A stretch of DNA of 64,000 nucleotides. Source: Gimesia benthica (GTDB taxonomy: Bacteria; Planctomycetota; Planctomycetia; Planctomycetales; Planctomycetaceae). Of this stretch, positions 42,963 through 51,206 are shown one piece after another (within the stretch, counting starts at the first letter, position 1; each line of letters opens with the position of its first letter). The stretch covers positions 1,771,501 to 1,835,500 of the forward strand of contig NZ_CP043930.1 of NCBI RefSeq assembly GCF_009720525.1, in the 5' to 3' direction. Below the pieces are notes generated by a model, which had not been told where the DNA came from, made no database searches, and worked only from the letters and a program-made list of their open reading frames with translations. The position numbers and the translations under genes are program-made.

Positions 42963-45224
42963 ATGTTGATTCATCGTAAACGATTCTGGTTACTGGTGAT
43001 CTACCTGCTGATTCTACTGCCTTTCGTCGGCTACGGGGCTTTTCAGGCACTTCAGACCAAAGTCAACTCACCACTGGACTGGGTCGATGGAACTTTCCCT
43101 GCCCGGGCAGACTATGATCGTTTCCGGGAACAGTTCGGCAATGCAGATACCGTAATCGTCAGCTGGAAAGATTGTAAGCTGGACAATCCGGATCTGGACC
43201 AGTTTGTTTCCGCGCTGCGCACAGATGCCGTTTTTAAGGATGATTCTGGACAATGGTATTTTGAACGCGTGATCTCCGGCAGAGAGTTTTATCTCTCTCT
43301 AAGTTCTCCTGCCATGCGTCTGAATGACCGGGAAGTCCACCATCGACTGGATGGGACTTTCATCGGAAAAGACCATGAAACAACCTGTATTCTTGTGAGT
43401 TTCACGCCAGCCGGCCTGCTCAAACGAAGAAAGCTGGTGAGCGAAATCCGATCTGCACTGGAAACACAATGTCAGGTTTCAGAGAAAGAATGCTATCTGG
43501 CAGGTCCCATTATAGATGGACTGGAAATAGACCTGGCCAGCAAAGATTCCATGGACAGGTTCGTCCTCCCCTCAACCTTGATGGTCCTGTTAATCTGCTG
43601 GATCTGCCTGCGTTCACTCCGCGCGGCACTGCTCGTCTTTGGTCTGTCGCTTCTGGCCCAGGGTATTACACTGGCATTGATTCATTACAGTGGAGAAAGT
43701 ATCACGGCCCTGTTGATCGTGCTGCCACCGCTGATTCAGGTACTCGCAGTCGCGGGTGGAATTCATCTGGTCAACTATTACTTTGATGCAGTCAAAGACC
43801 CGCAGATTGCCAGTCCTGCTGCGTACGCTTTTCAGGTTGGCTGGCTGCCCTGTCTGCTTTCTGCAGGAACGACTGCAATTGGACTGGCTTCTCTGCTCGT
43901 CAGTGGACTGACACCGATTCGACTGTTCGGCGGTTACGCCGCCTGCGGTGTGCTGATTACCACAGGACTGCTGCTAAGCCTGATTCCGGGAGTCTTCACT
44001 GTCTGGCCTCTCAAACAGCGTTTAAAATCGACAAATGAAACTGAAGACTTCGAGGAAGATCGACACGACATCTGGTACTTTCTGACAACAATTTTAAAAA
44101 GAAACCATACCGTGATTGTCTGTCTGGCTCTACTCACGATGCTGGGAGCCGGTCTGGGAATTTCTCGAATCTCTGCATCCGTACGCATCGAAACACTGTT
44201 TTCCGAAAACAGCAAAATACTGAATGATTACGGCTGGCTGGAAGATCATGTCGGCTCACTCGTCCCGATCGAAGTGGTTTTGACCTGCTCACCTGATGTG
44301 GACCTTACGCTTCGTGAACAGTTACTGATGGTCTGGGATATCGAACGCAGCCTGCGTAAGACCAGCATGGTAAATCGTACGATTTCGACCATGTCATTTG
44401 CCCCCCGATTTCCTCGCCCAGAGAATCTTTCGGACGAATTATTTCAATACCAGCTCAATGAAGCACTGACACGTTTCAAACCTCAGTTTATGAATGCAGG
44501 ATATCTGAAAGAAATCGACGGCAAGCATCTGTTTCGAATTACCGCGTATGTCAGCGCACTCAACGATGTGGACTATAATGCGTGCCTGGAGCAGATCGGG
44601 ACACATGTAGAATCAGCTCTGATGAATAAATTTGAGACGGTTCCTGCAGGCGTAACAACACAACAGACGGGAATCATGCCTCTGGTCCACGAAATTCAAC
44701 GGCAGTTAATGCAGGATCTGTTTAAAAGCTTTCTGTTTGCCTTTTTGATCATTGCGGTTGTCATGACAATCGTTCAAGGCGGGCTTTCAGCGGGCTTAGT
44801 TTCCATGGTCTCCAACGTGTTTCCACCGTTGATGATCTTTGGACTTCTGGGCTGGCTGTCCGTCGCTGTCGATATCGGATCTGTAATGACAGCCAGTGTG
44901 GCACTCGGTATCGCCGTCGATGATACCCTGCACTATCTGACCTTCTTCCGCCGCCATTTGGATGCGGGGCATTCGTCCCGGGAATCAGTACTCTATGCTT
45001 ATCGACATTGCGGAAAGGCGATGATTCAGACATCACTGATTTGCGGCCTCGGCCTGCTTGTGTTTGCTCTGAGCAGTTTTGTACCTACATCCCGGTTTGC
45101 CTGGATGATGGCGGGACTGTTAATGATGGCCCTGCTGGGCGATCTGATCGTCCTGCCTGCTCTGCTTTTAAGCCCTCTGGGACGATGCTTTGAGCTTAAA
45201 CCTGAGACAGATCACAATCATTAA
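42963..45224 (+). CDS. MMPL/RND-family lipid exporter
   Basis: 753 residues. There is one N-terminal helix (8-26), then a large periplasmic domain to about 200, then five to six helices (about 205-350). A second helix at about 385-405 precedes a second periplasmic domain to about 585, and a second helix bundle extends to the end. This duplicated half-structure is the MMPL/SSD layout. Charged residues typical of proton relay are visible in the last bundle (GIAVDDTLHYL). MMPL proteins export lipids or lipid-linked products from the inner membrane. As the last gene of the BlaI-controlled arm it probably exports the polyketide lipid. Its final 29 bases overlap the 3' end of the convergent polyketide synthase gene. 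Confidence 0.9.
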   Translation: MLIHRKRFWLLVIYLLILLPFVGYGAFQALQTKVNSPLDWVDGTFPARADYDRFREQFGNADTVIVSWKDCKLDNPDLDQFVSALRTDAVFKDDSGQWYFERVISGREFYLSLSSPAMRLNDREVHHRLDGTFIGKDHETTCILVSFTPAGLLKRRKLVSEIRSALETQCQVSEKECYLAGPIIDGLEIDLASKDSMDRFVLPSTLMVLLICWICLRSLRAALLVFGLSLLAQGITLALIHYSGESITALLIVLPPLIQVLAVAGGIHLVNYYFDAVKDPQIASPAAYAFQVGWLPCLLSAGTTAIGLASLLVSGLTPIRLFGGYAACGVLITTGLLLSLIPGVFTVWPLKQRLKSTNETEDFEEDRHDIWYFLTTILKRNHTVIVCLALLTMLGAGLGISRISASVRIETLFSENSKILNDYGWLEDHVGSLVPIEVVLTCSPDVDLTLREQLLMVWDIERSLRKTSMVNRTISTMSFAPRFPRPENLSDELFQYQLNEALTRFKPQFMNAGYLKEIDGKHLFRITAYVSALNDVDYNACLEQIGTHVESALMNKFETVPAGVTTQQTGIMPLVHEIQRQLMQDLFKSFLFAFLIIAVVMTIVQGGLSAGLVSMVSNVFPPLMIFGLLGWLSVAVDIGSVMTASVALGIAVDDTLHYLTFFRRHLDAGHSSRESVLYAYRHCGKAMIQTSLICGLGLLVFALSSFVPTSRFAWMMAGLLMMALLGDLIVLPALLLSPLGRCFELKPETDHNH

Positions 45225-46320
45225 TCAAAGCGGCTTCAATAGTCAGCCCAGGACCAAAGCCCAGCATGACACAAGGTAAGCGTGCCTGTTCTGCCTTTAG
45301 TTTCTTGAGAATAAACAACACCGTTGGAGAAGACATGTTTCCATAACGTGCCAGAACTTCTCGGGAAGGACTGAGCAGAGATTCCTCAAAACCAACTGTT
45401 TCCGCGACCGCACTCAGAATGCGAGGGCCGCCAGGATGAATCGCCCAACTACCGACATCTTCAATGTTCATTCCCTGTTGCAGTAGCCATTGCTTGAGCC
45501 AGGGACGCAGATTTTGATGGATCAGATCCGGGATGCGGGGGGAGAGTGTCATCTCAAAACCATTGTTGCCGATGCGCCAGCTCATCATCTCTTCGGAGTC
45601 CGGTACGATCGTTGATCCGGATGCGATCAGCTGCCAATGATCAACAACCTCTCCAGAAGCCTGCTTTCCCACAACGGCCGCAGCACCATCCGCAAACAAC
45701 GCATTCGCTACAATTTTATCCGGACACCAGCCGTACTGCTGATGCAGGCTGCACAATTCAACCGCACAGACCAGAACTCTTGCCTGGGGATCATTGTCTG
45801 TAAATGCCTTGGCAATCCGCAACCCGTTTAAGGCACCATGACAGCCCATAAATCCGACGTGTGTACGGGCCACATCTGCTGTCAGACCCAGTTCTCTAAC
45901 TAGCGCAATATCAAAACCGGGAGCGCTGAATCCACTGCACGAAACTGTGATCAGTTGGGTAATCTCACCAGGGGCTACCTGACTAGCCTGCAACGCTGCT
46001 TCCACTGCCGAAACGGCAAGAGATGCTGCATTCGATTCATATGCCTGCATCCGCTGTGATGTCGTTGGCCCCTGATCAGACTCTGATTCTGCGGGAGGAT
46101 AGAAACTCTGTCGTGCCATCTCACCATTGGTGCTGCTCTCCAGCACGACACTGTGTCGTGTTTTAACACCGGCTCTTCGATACAGAACTGGCAGTAACCG
46201 CCTCTGCTGTTCTGTTGATTCCGCCGAACAGCTGAGTGCCTCCGCATGTGTGGCGGCTTCAATCTGCTCGATTGAATGCACTGGATTGACTGTTCCGATT
46301 CCAAGAATTTCAAAACTCAT
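45196..46320 (-). CDS. Type III polyketide synthase
   Basis: 374 residues, the standard size for chalcone-synthase-fold enzymes. The catalytic triad is visible: Cys160 in VGFMGCHGALNGLR, His295 in WAIHPGGPRIL and Asn328 in YGNMSSPTVLF. The C-terminal GFGPGLTIEA loop is also present. It condenses an acyl-CoA starter with malonyl-CoA units to make an alkylresorcinol, alkylpyrone or related product. A broad acyl pocket is likely in bacterial homologues. It is last in the minus-strand operon after a methyltransferase and a flavoprotein. From memory, type III clusters of this make-up have been linked to alkylresorcinols in planctomycetes. The gene end overlaps the MMPL gene by 29 bp, tail to tail. 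Confidence 0.94.
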   Translation of the reverse strand: MSFEILGIGTVNPVHSIEQIEAATHAEALSCSAESTEQQRRLLPVLYRRAGVKTRHSVVLESSTNGEMARQSFYPPAESESDQGPTTSQRMQAYESNAASLAVSAVEAALQASQVAPGEITQLITVSCSGFSAPGFDIALVRELGLTADVARTHVGFMGCHGALNGLRIAKAFTDNDPQARVLVCAVELCSLHQQYGWCPDKIVANALFADGAAAVVGKQASGEVVDHWQLIASGSTIVPDSEEMMSWRIGNNGFEMTLSPRIPDLIHQNLRPWLKQWLLQQGMNIEDVGSWAIHPGGPRILSAVAETVGFEESLLSPSREVLARYGNMSSPTVLFILKKLKAEQARLPCVMLGFGPGLTIEAALINDCDLSQV

Positions 46321-46351
46321 CTGTAATACTCGATCTCGCTACAATTGCGAT

Positions 46352-47515
46352 TTAATGATTTAAGCTGGCAACGATGGGCCGGGCCACATTGGGAAACCAG
46401 CGAAACAACCGCAGTCCAACGTTGATTGCTGTTGGAGAGCGTAAAAGCTGAGACAGATAGCGGCACCAGTGTGAGCGTCCCTCTGTTAAAGTCTGATGCG
46501 TGTGCAACCACTGCTGTTCGAGAGATTGATCCCAGTCCTGCAATCCGTTCAACGCGATACGTACAGCAGCAACCCCTTCCGATATCGCATTTGACATTCC
46601 TTCTCCGGTAAATGGCTCAAGATATCCGGCTGCATCCCCCACCAGTAACAGCCGATGGGAGGCAGGCCGCACCGTTTTTCTGGTCAATGGGATCGTCCCT
46701 TTCAGATTCATACTTCTCATCACCGGAGGAACAGGATACCCTGATTCTTCCATGATGCTCATCACTGCGGCAGTTGGACTCTGCTGCTGTTTAATAAATT
46801 CACGATCGATGGCAGAAGCCACGTTCAGTTGATTCGACTCGACACGTGCCAACCCCACATAGCCGTGCCTGTGGATTGCCATATGAATCGTGCCCGCAGG
46901 ATAATCTGAGATTTGATCACCGGGCAAGATGACTCCTGCACCAATTCGAGAATCTTGAGAAATCTTACTTTCAAACTCTCCACAATGTTTCAGGCTGGGA
47001 TGACCAAGACCATCTGCTGCTAATACAACTCGCGCTCGTGCCACTCCACATAATGCTCCCTGCTGAAATAGATCAATTTTGCGAGTGAAACCAGAAATTG
47101 CTTCGTTACATACCAGTGCCTTCGTCTCAGCAAGAAAATTGACTCCTGACTGCTGAGCCATTCGAACCAGTTGAAGGTCCAATGCAGAACGGGAGACTGC
47201 CATTCCTCCGGGCAGGGGAATCTTTAATGCCCGTCCCTTGTAACGCATTTCAAACTGATCTAAGGGAACGGCATCGAGTTCATCGAGGGCTACTGCCAAA
47301 CCTGCTTCCTGTAACGCATTCACAGCTCTCTGATTGAGACAACCGCCACAGACTTTGTAACGTGGAAACACTTTTTTTTCGATGAGAAGTGTTTTGAATC
47401 CTGCCCTGGCTGCCTGATGAGCCGCTACAGTACCCGCAGGTCCGGCACCAATGACAAGTATATCCCACTCTTGCCTGCTCGCATCCGCGATACTAATTGA
47501 CTTAAGAGCAGTCAT
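46352..47515 (-). CDS. Geranylgeranyl-reductase-like FAD monooxygenase/oxidoreductase
   Basis: 387 residues from ATG 47515, which overlaps the stop of the upstream methyltransferase gene (ATGA), so I prefer it over the longer frame to 47527. Motifs: dinucleotide-binding VIGAGPAGTVAAHQAARAG, then FPRYKVCGGCLN, and the second FAD motif LLVGDAAGYLEPFTGEGMSNA. This matches the geranylgeranyl reductase/aromatic hydroxylase branch of flavoproteins. Next to a type III synthase the likely task is hydroxylation or oxidation of the phenolic or pyrone ring, as for the flavoprotein of the Streptomyces srs locus. Reduction of an alkyl chain is the alternative. It lies 31 nt before the synthase gene. Confidence 0.9.
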   Translation of the reverse strand: MTALKSISIADASRQEWDILVIGAGPAGTVAAHQAARAGFKTLLIEKKVFPRYKVCGGCLNQRAVNALQEAGLAVALDELDAVPLDQFEMRYKGRALKIPLPGGMAVSRSALDLQLVRMAQQSGVNFLAETKALVCNEAISGFTRKIDLFQQGALCGVARARVVLAADGLGHPSLKHCGEFESKISQDSRIGAGVILPGDQISDYPAGTIHMAIHRHGYVGLARVESNQLNVASAIDREFIKQQQSPTAAVMSIMEESGYPVPPVMRSMNLKGTIPLTRKTVRPASHRLLLVGDAAGYLEPFTGEGMSNAISEGVAAVRIALNGLQDWDQSLEQQWLHTHQTLTEGRSHWCRYLSQLLRSPTAINVGLRLFRWFPNVARPIVASLNH

Positions 47516-48219
47516 ACCCGACTCCACTCCAGCAGAAATCTTTGAGGCCAGTGTCGGGATATTTGAACCTGGTTTAAGCCCGCCTGTCGGGCCAACTGTT
47601 CTGTCTCGTCAATTGAAAAGGCCGCTGCGACGGAAATAGGACCATCAGTGTGTACAATTGGCGAACGCGTTAATAAACGGCAGCCACACCAGGCCAGCCA
47701 GTACCCCAGTCGGGTCCTGCGCAGATCATTTATCAGCAATAAATGCCTGGTTGATTCTGACATCCATTGCATCAGTTGTACCGCCTGGGGTTCATCGAGA
47801 TGATGCAGAAATAGCGAACACATCACAAGATCGTATCTACGTTCTGCCGGTTCCTGGAAAATATCACTCTGGAAAAAATGAATCTTCTCCAACCCTTTCT
47901 GTTGAGCCCTTTCGGTCGCGTGTCTGACGGCATATTCACTGATGTCACATCCGGAGATTTCGATATCCAGTCCCGTCTGCCGGGCGCGCATCGCCAGATC
48001 GATACTGACATCGCCCCCTCCACTGGCAATATCCAGGATCTTCACAGGTCTCTGATCAATCGTCTGAGCCAGCTTTGACAGAGGCCCCCAGAAGATGGAA
48101 CTACTGCGGCTGAACCAGTTCACGCGACTCAAGCCAGTAAGTGCACTACCATGCTCAGCATCACTGAGTCCCGGCTGATCCATCAATTCCGGCTCGCGTT
48201 GCCGAATCTGTAAATTCAT
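47512..48219 (-). CDS. SAM-dependent methyltransferase of the polyketide operon
   Basis: 235 residues of the class I methyltransferase fold. Near the N-terminus is LSRVNWFSRSSSIFWGPL, a stretch that recurs in methyltransferases next to type III polyketide synthases. SAM motif I is ILDIASGGGDVSIDLA, followed by GCDISEYAV and the post-motif region YDLVMCSLFLHHLDEP. It probably methylates the polyketide product or its hydroxylated form. It is the first gene of the operon methyltransferase, flavoprotein, type III synthase. Its stop overlaps the flavoprotein start. The second BlaI-type operator lies 67-86 nt upstream of its ATG, where it could block transcription. Confidence 0.9.
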   Translation of the reverse strand: MNLQIRQREPELMDQPGLSDAEHGSALTGLSRVNWFSRSSSIFWGPLSKLAQTIDQRPVKILDIASGGGDVSIDLAMRARQTGLDIEISGCDISEYAVRHATERAQQKGLEKIHFFQSDIFQEPAERRYDLVMCSLFLHHLDEPQAVQLMQWMSESTRHLLLINDLRRTRLGYWLAWCGCRLLTRSPIVHTDGPISVAAAFSIDETEQLARQAGLNQVQISRHWPQRFLLEWSRV

Positions 48220-48589
48220 AATCCCTCTGAATTTCTGACGCGCTTACAATCGCGGTTCCGTGTGAGTCTTCACGAATATCATAATACTACTATTTCAATA
48301 GTATTTCATTGAGGTGGATCTTCGTTAAACCTTGTTGTTCTGTCAAGATAAGTCTGATCCTGATTGGTTTATCTAGTGTCCACTTATTATAGAAAATCAG
48401 AGTGGAATCGGTATCAGTAAAGTTCAAATATCACAATTCAGAGCGAGTAATGTGTCTGATTCGGTTCGTAAATGATTCCTCGAACTTCTCACTATACATC
48501 CATCTCTGCATTGTCTATTTTAAGATGAATCTTACATTTTCAATCCGATATACTGATATCGCATCCTGACGACAGGCAGATCTTCTCCT
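48220..48589. other. Divergent regulatory region between lipid cluster and MoxR system
   Basis: This 370-bp AT-rich region carries the second BlaI-type operator (48286-48305). No open frame of quality was seen. The promoter for the MoxR-vWA-propeller operon should be in the right half, but I could not fix it. Confidence 0.5.
48286..48305. promoter_or_regulatory. BlaI-type operator, copy 2
   Basis: ACTACTAT-TTCA-ATAGTATT has the same left arm and the same 4-nt spacer as the site at 40358, and 7 of 8 arm bases pair. It sits upstream of the minus-strand operon methyltransferase, flavoprotein, type III synthase. This links that operon to the BlaI-type repressor 8 kb away. Confidence 0.7.
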
Positions 48590-49249
48590 ATGTCTTCCTT
48601 TCCGACATTTCTCGAATCACTGTTTGATGATGGACATGTTCTGGTTCCAGAAATCGAACCACTTCAGGAAGAGGAACTCCTGGATGCGAGAGAAGTCATC
48701 AGCAATTTTGAGAAGCTATATCGACTGGAATTACCTCGAGAGATCCCCTCCCTCGATATCCCTCTGGCTGAACGAGCCGCAGTTTTGTTTTATCGTGCCT
48801 GTCAATTTGTCGTTATGCGCAATGCGCCCCCTCAGCAACTCGATGAAGAATTAAAAGAGATACAATATTTCCCTGATACGCCTGAGTCACATTATGCAGT
48901 CGATCTGGTATTCCGATTCCTGCCTGATCTGTTTCGCCTTTCAAAATCAATGATGGAAAATGACCCGCTACTGAAACATCTGAATGACTGGGCGAACCGC
49001 TGGCCTTTATCGTCTGTCGGCATTAAAGAGATTTCTGTACCGTTCCCGATTGAGGGTTTCGTAGATTGTCCCGGACTGCTCCGCCTTTATTGCGACCGCA
49101 TCCTGGCAAGAAACGATGTCTCACGCCTGGCTGATCCTCGCGTGAGAACACTTGTCGAGGCATCCTGGGGAATGTATTCTGAACTTGCGCCCAATATCCA
49201 CAATCACATCCAACATGAAATAAAACAGCAAGATGGACCAGACAATTGA
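48590..49249 (+). CDS. First subunit of MoxR-vWA-propeller system (uncharacterised)
   Basis: 219 residues, mostly helical, without a signal peptide. There is no enzyme motif that I recognise. Notable segments are LAERAAVLFYRACQFVVMRN, DTPESHYAVDLVFRFLPDLFRLSK and a C-terminal DVSRLADPRVRTLVEASWG. Its place directly before a MoxR ATPase, with 17-nt overlap, marks it as one of the short accessory proteins (bpX-type) of MoxR-vWA-beta-propeller ternary systems, as far as I can recall the family descriptions. It may act as an adaptor between the ATPase and the propeller proteins. The exact bpX class is not assigned. Confidence 0.7.
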   Translation: MSSFPTFLESLFDDGHVLVPEIEPLQEEELLDAREVISNFEKLYRLELPREIPSLDIPLAERAAVLFYRACQFVVMRNAPPQQLDEELKEIQYFPDTPESHYAVDLVFRFLPDLFRLSKSMMENDPLLKHLNDWANRWPLSSVGIKEISVPFPIEGFVDCPGLLRLYCDRILARNDVSRLADPRVRTLVEASWGMYSELAPNIHNHIQHEIKQQDGPDN

Positions 49250-50407
49250 GCCGCAGTCTGAAGAGTTGGCACTCAGCCAAAAGCTGAAAGATACGATTCT
49301 ATCACCCATGAAACAGACATTTGTGGGTAAGGATGAAATCATTGATCTGCTCGGCATCTGCCTGGTAGCACGTGAGAACCTCTTTTTGCTGGGCCCCCCG
49401 GAACTGCCAAAAGTGCGCTGGTGCAGGATTTGTCTCGACGGATTGAAGGCAATATCTTTGACTATCTCCTCACTCGATTTACCGAACCCAACGAGATTTT
49501 CGGACCTTTTGATATTCGCAAACTCCGTGAAGGTGAACTGATCACGAATACTGAGGGGATGTTGCCGGAGGCCACTTTTGTATTCCTGGATGAGCTGCTC
49601 AATGCCAATAGCGCAATTCTGAACAGCCTGTTGATGGTACTCAATGAACGTATCTTCCGAAGGGGACGTGAGACGAGGGCACTGCCGACCCTGATGGTAG
49701 TCGGAGCCAGTAATCACCTGCCCGAGGATAGTGCACTGGGCGCGTTGTTTGACCGCTTTCTGGTCCGTGTGCGTTGTGATAATGTCGAACCTGATCAGTT
49801 GTCACAGGTATTGACGGCTGGCTGGAAAATGGACGTAAAGCGTGAACAGACACAGGGCACCATGTCTATTGATGAGATTCGCAGCTTGCAAAACACCCTC
49901 GCGCAGGCAGACTTCAGTCAGGTCCAGTCTGATTATGTCGCGTTGATTCATCGCATGCGAAAAGCAGGAATTGATGTCTCGGACCGCCGCGCTGTTAAAC
50001 TGCAGCGTCTGCTGGCTGCCAGTGCGATTCTGTCCGGAAGACTCAAAGTTAACCGTACTGATTTCTGGATTCTCCGTTCCATCTGGCACACGGAAGAGCA
50101 GATTGAAATCCTGGCCTCGCTGGTAAATGATGCCCTTGAGAAGGCAGATGAAACGGAAAAACAGTCAGGACATCCCCGTTCACGTTCCACAGACGTTCCC
50201 GACCCCGAATTACTGGTTCGTGATATCGAGCAACTGGAACAACGCTGTGATGACGAAAGTCTCACAGAGATCGAACGAGCTCAGTTACAGGATCAGGTTA
50301 CCCTACTTGCGTCGCGTTGTCAGTGGGTAGAATCGGATCAACAGAAAACGTTTCTTACTGAAAAAATCGATAAACTGCGTGAACGACTGCATTCGCTCTC
50401 AGATTAA
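49233..50407 (+). pseudogene. MoxR-family AAA+ ATPase, frameshifted in Walker A
   Basis: The first frame (ATG 49233) reads FVGKDEIIDLLGICLVAREN then LFLLGPP, and breaks in a run of six C at 49394-49399. With seven C it becomes GPPGTAKSALVQDL, a perfect Walker A motif, joining the second frame to give a protein of 391 residues. The second frame carries Walker B FVFLDE, the MoxR-typical LLNANSAILNSLLMVLNER, sensor Asn in GASNHLPE and FDRFLVRV. A helical C-terminal region with a coiled coil (EQLEQRCDDESL) follows. MoxR ATPases remodel partner proteins together with vWA-domain proteins, and the vWA partner lies two genes on. The shift is either a real inactivation or a missing base in the sequence; all other residues look intact, which suggests recent loss or error. 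Confidence 0.9.
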
Positions 50408-50447
50408 GTCGGCGATTCGATCAAAATAGTTCATTCCGGACAGATCA

Positions 50448-51188
50448 ATGACAACACAGTGGGTACTGCGCCTCCCTGCAGAGCAATCGAAATCGCTGAG
50501 CTCACTCCGCCTGGAGAAACAGATTCAGGCTAGCACCCTGGACCAGGAAATCTGGCTCCGTGGTTCAATGCTGGATGAGAATCTCACACGAACACTGCGA
50601 TCAATTCCCGACAGTGAACTTTTTGATCTGCAAAAAGACGCGCAACTCATTCCCGCCGGTCGCCATGTCCCCCTGGGCTATCTGCCAGACACGGAATGGC
50701 TGCCACTTCCGGAATGGTTAACCGTACAACTGCAGGCTCCCGCCCTGGCTGGAAAGACAGACGACCGTATCTCGTTTGAGCTGGTGCGCAGTCAACAGAA
50801 TCTGAAGGCGAACGTATTGCTGACAACGCTTGTCAATTTAAAAAAACTCGTTGATTGCGATTCCCAGATCCGTTTGAAACCATTGCAATACGCGGTCGAC
50901 AGTCAGCAACGGACCATTATTCGGGGTGCTCCCCTGCCCTCAATTGAAGGATCTTTTTTCTGTGAACAAAAGGGGATCGCTGTCGCAGCGGGCTGGGTAT
51001 GGTCTCCTCAGGTAGATGTAGATGTTCTACATTCACTGTTCAAGCTTAATCCGGGTGATGTTGTATTACTTCACGCGGATCAATCACGCGAGTTTATTGG
51101 CGCGGACCAGTTCACTCCATTAACACGCTCCTCTGTCAGATTGACACTTCAGCGGTTTGATAACACTTCGTCCTCTGATCCAGTATGA
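50448..51188 (+). CDS. MoxR-vWA-propeller system accessory protein
   Basis: 246 residues, soluble, without signal peptide or known catalytic motif. It begins TTQWVLRLPAEQ and contains a central LTVQLQAPALAG and a terminal TLQRFDNTSSSDP. Its order in the operon (after MoxR, before the vWA-propeller gene, 18 nt gap) matches the short bpX-type component of MoxR-vWA-beta-propeller systems. Such proteins are thought to recognise or present a target to the ATPase, which is not proven. I can support the assignment by neighbourhood and general look only. Confidence 0.68.
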   Translation: MTTQWVLRLPAEQSKSLSSLRLEKQIQASTLDQEIWLRGSMLDENLTRTLRSIPDSELFDLQKDAQLIPAGRHVPLGYLPDTEWLPLPEWLTVQLQAPALAGKTDDRISFELVRSQQNLKANVLLTTLVNLKKLVDCDSQIRLKPLQYAVDSQQRTIIRGAPLPSIEGSFFCEQKGIAVAAGWVWSPQVDVDVLHSLFKLNPGDVVLLHADQSREFIGADQFTPLTRSSVRLTLQRFDNTSSSDPV

Positions 51189-51206
51189 GAGGGAATAATT
51201 ATCTTC

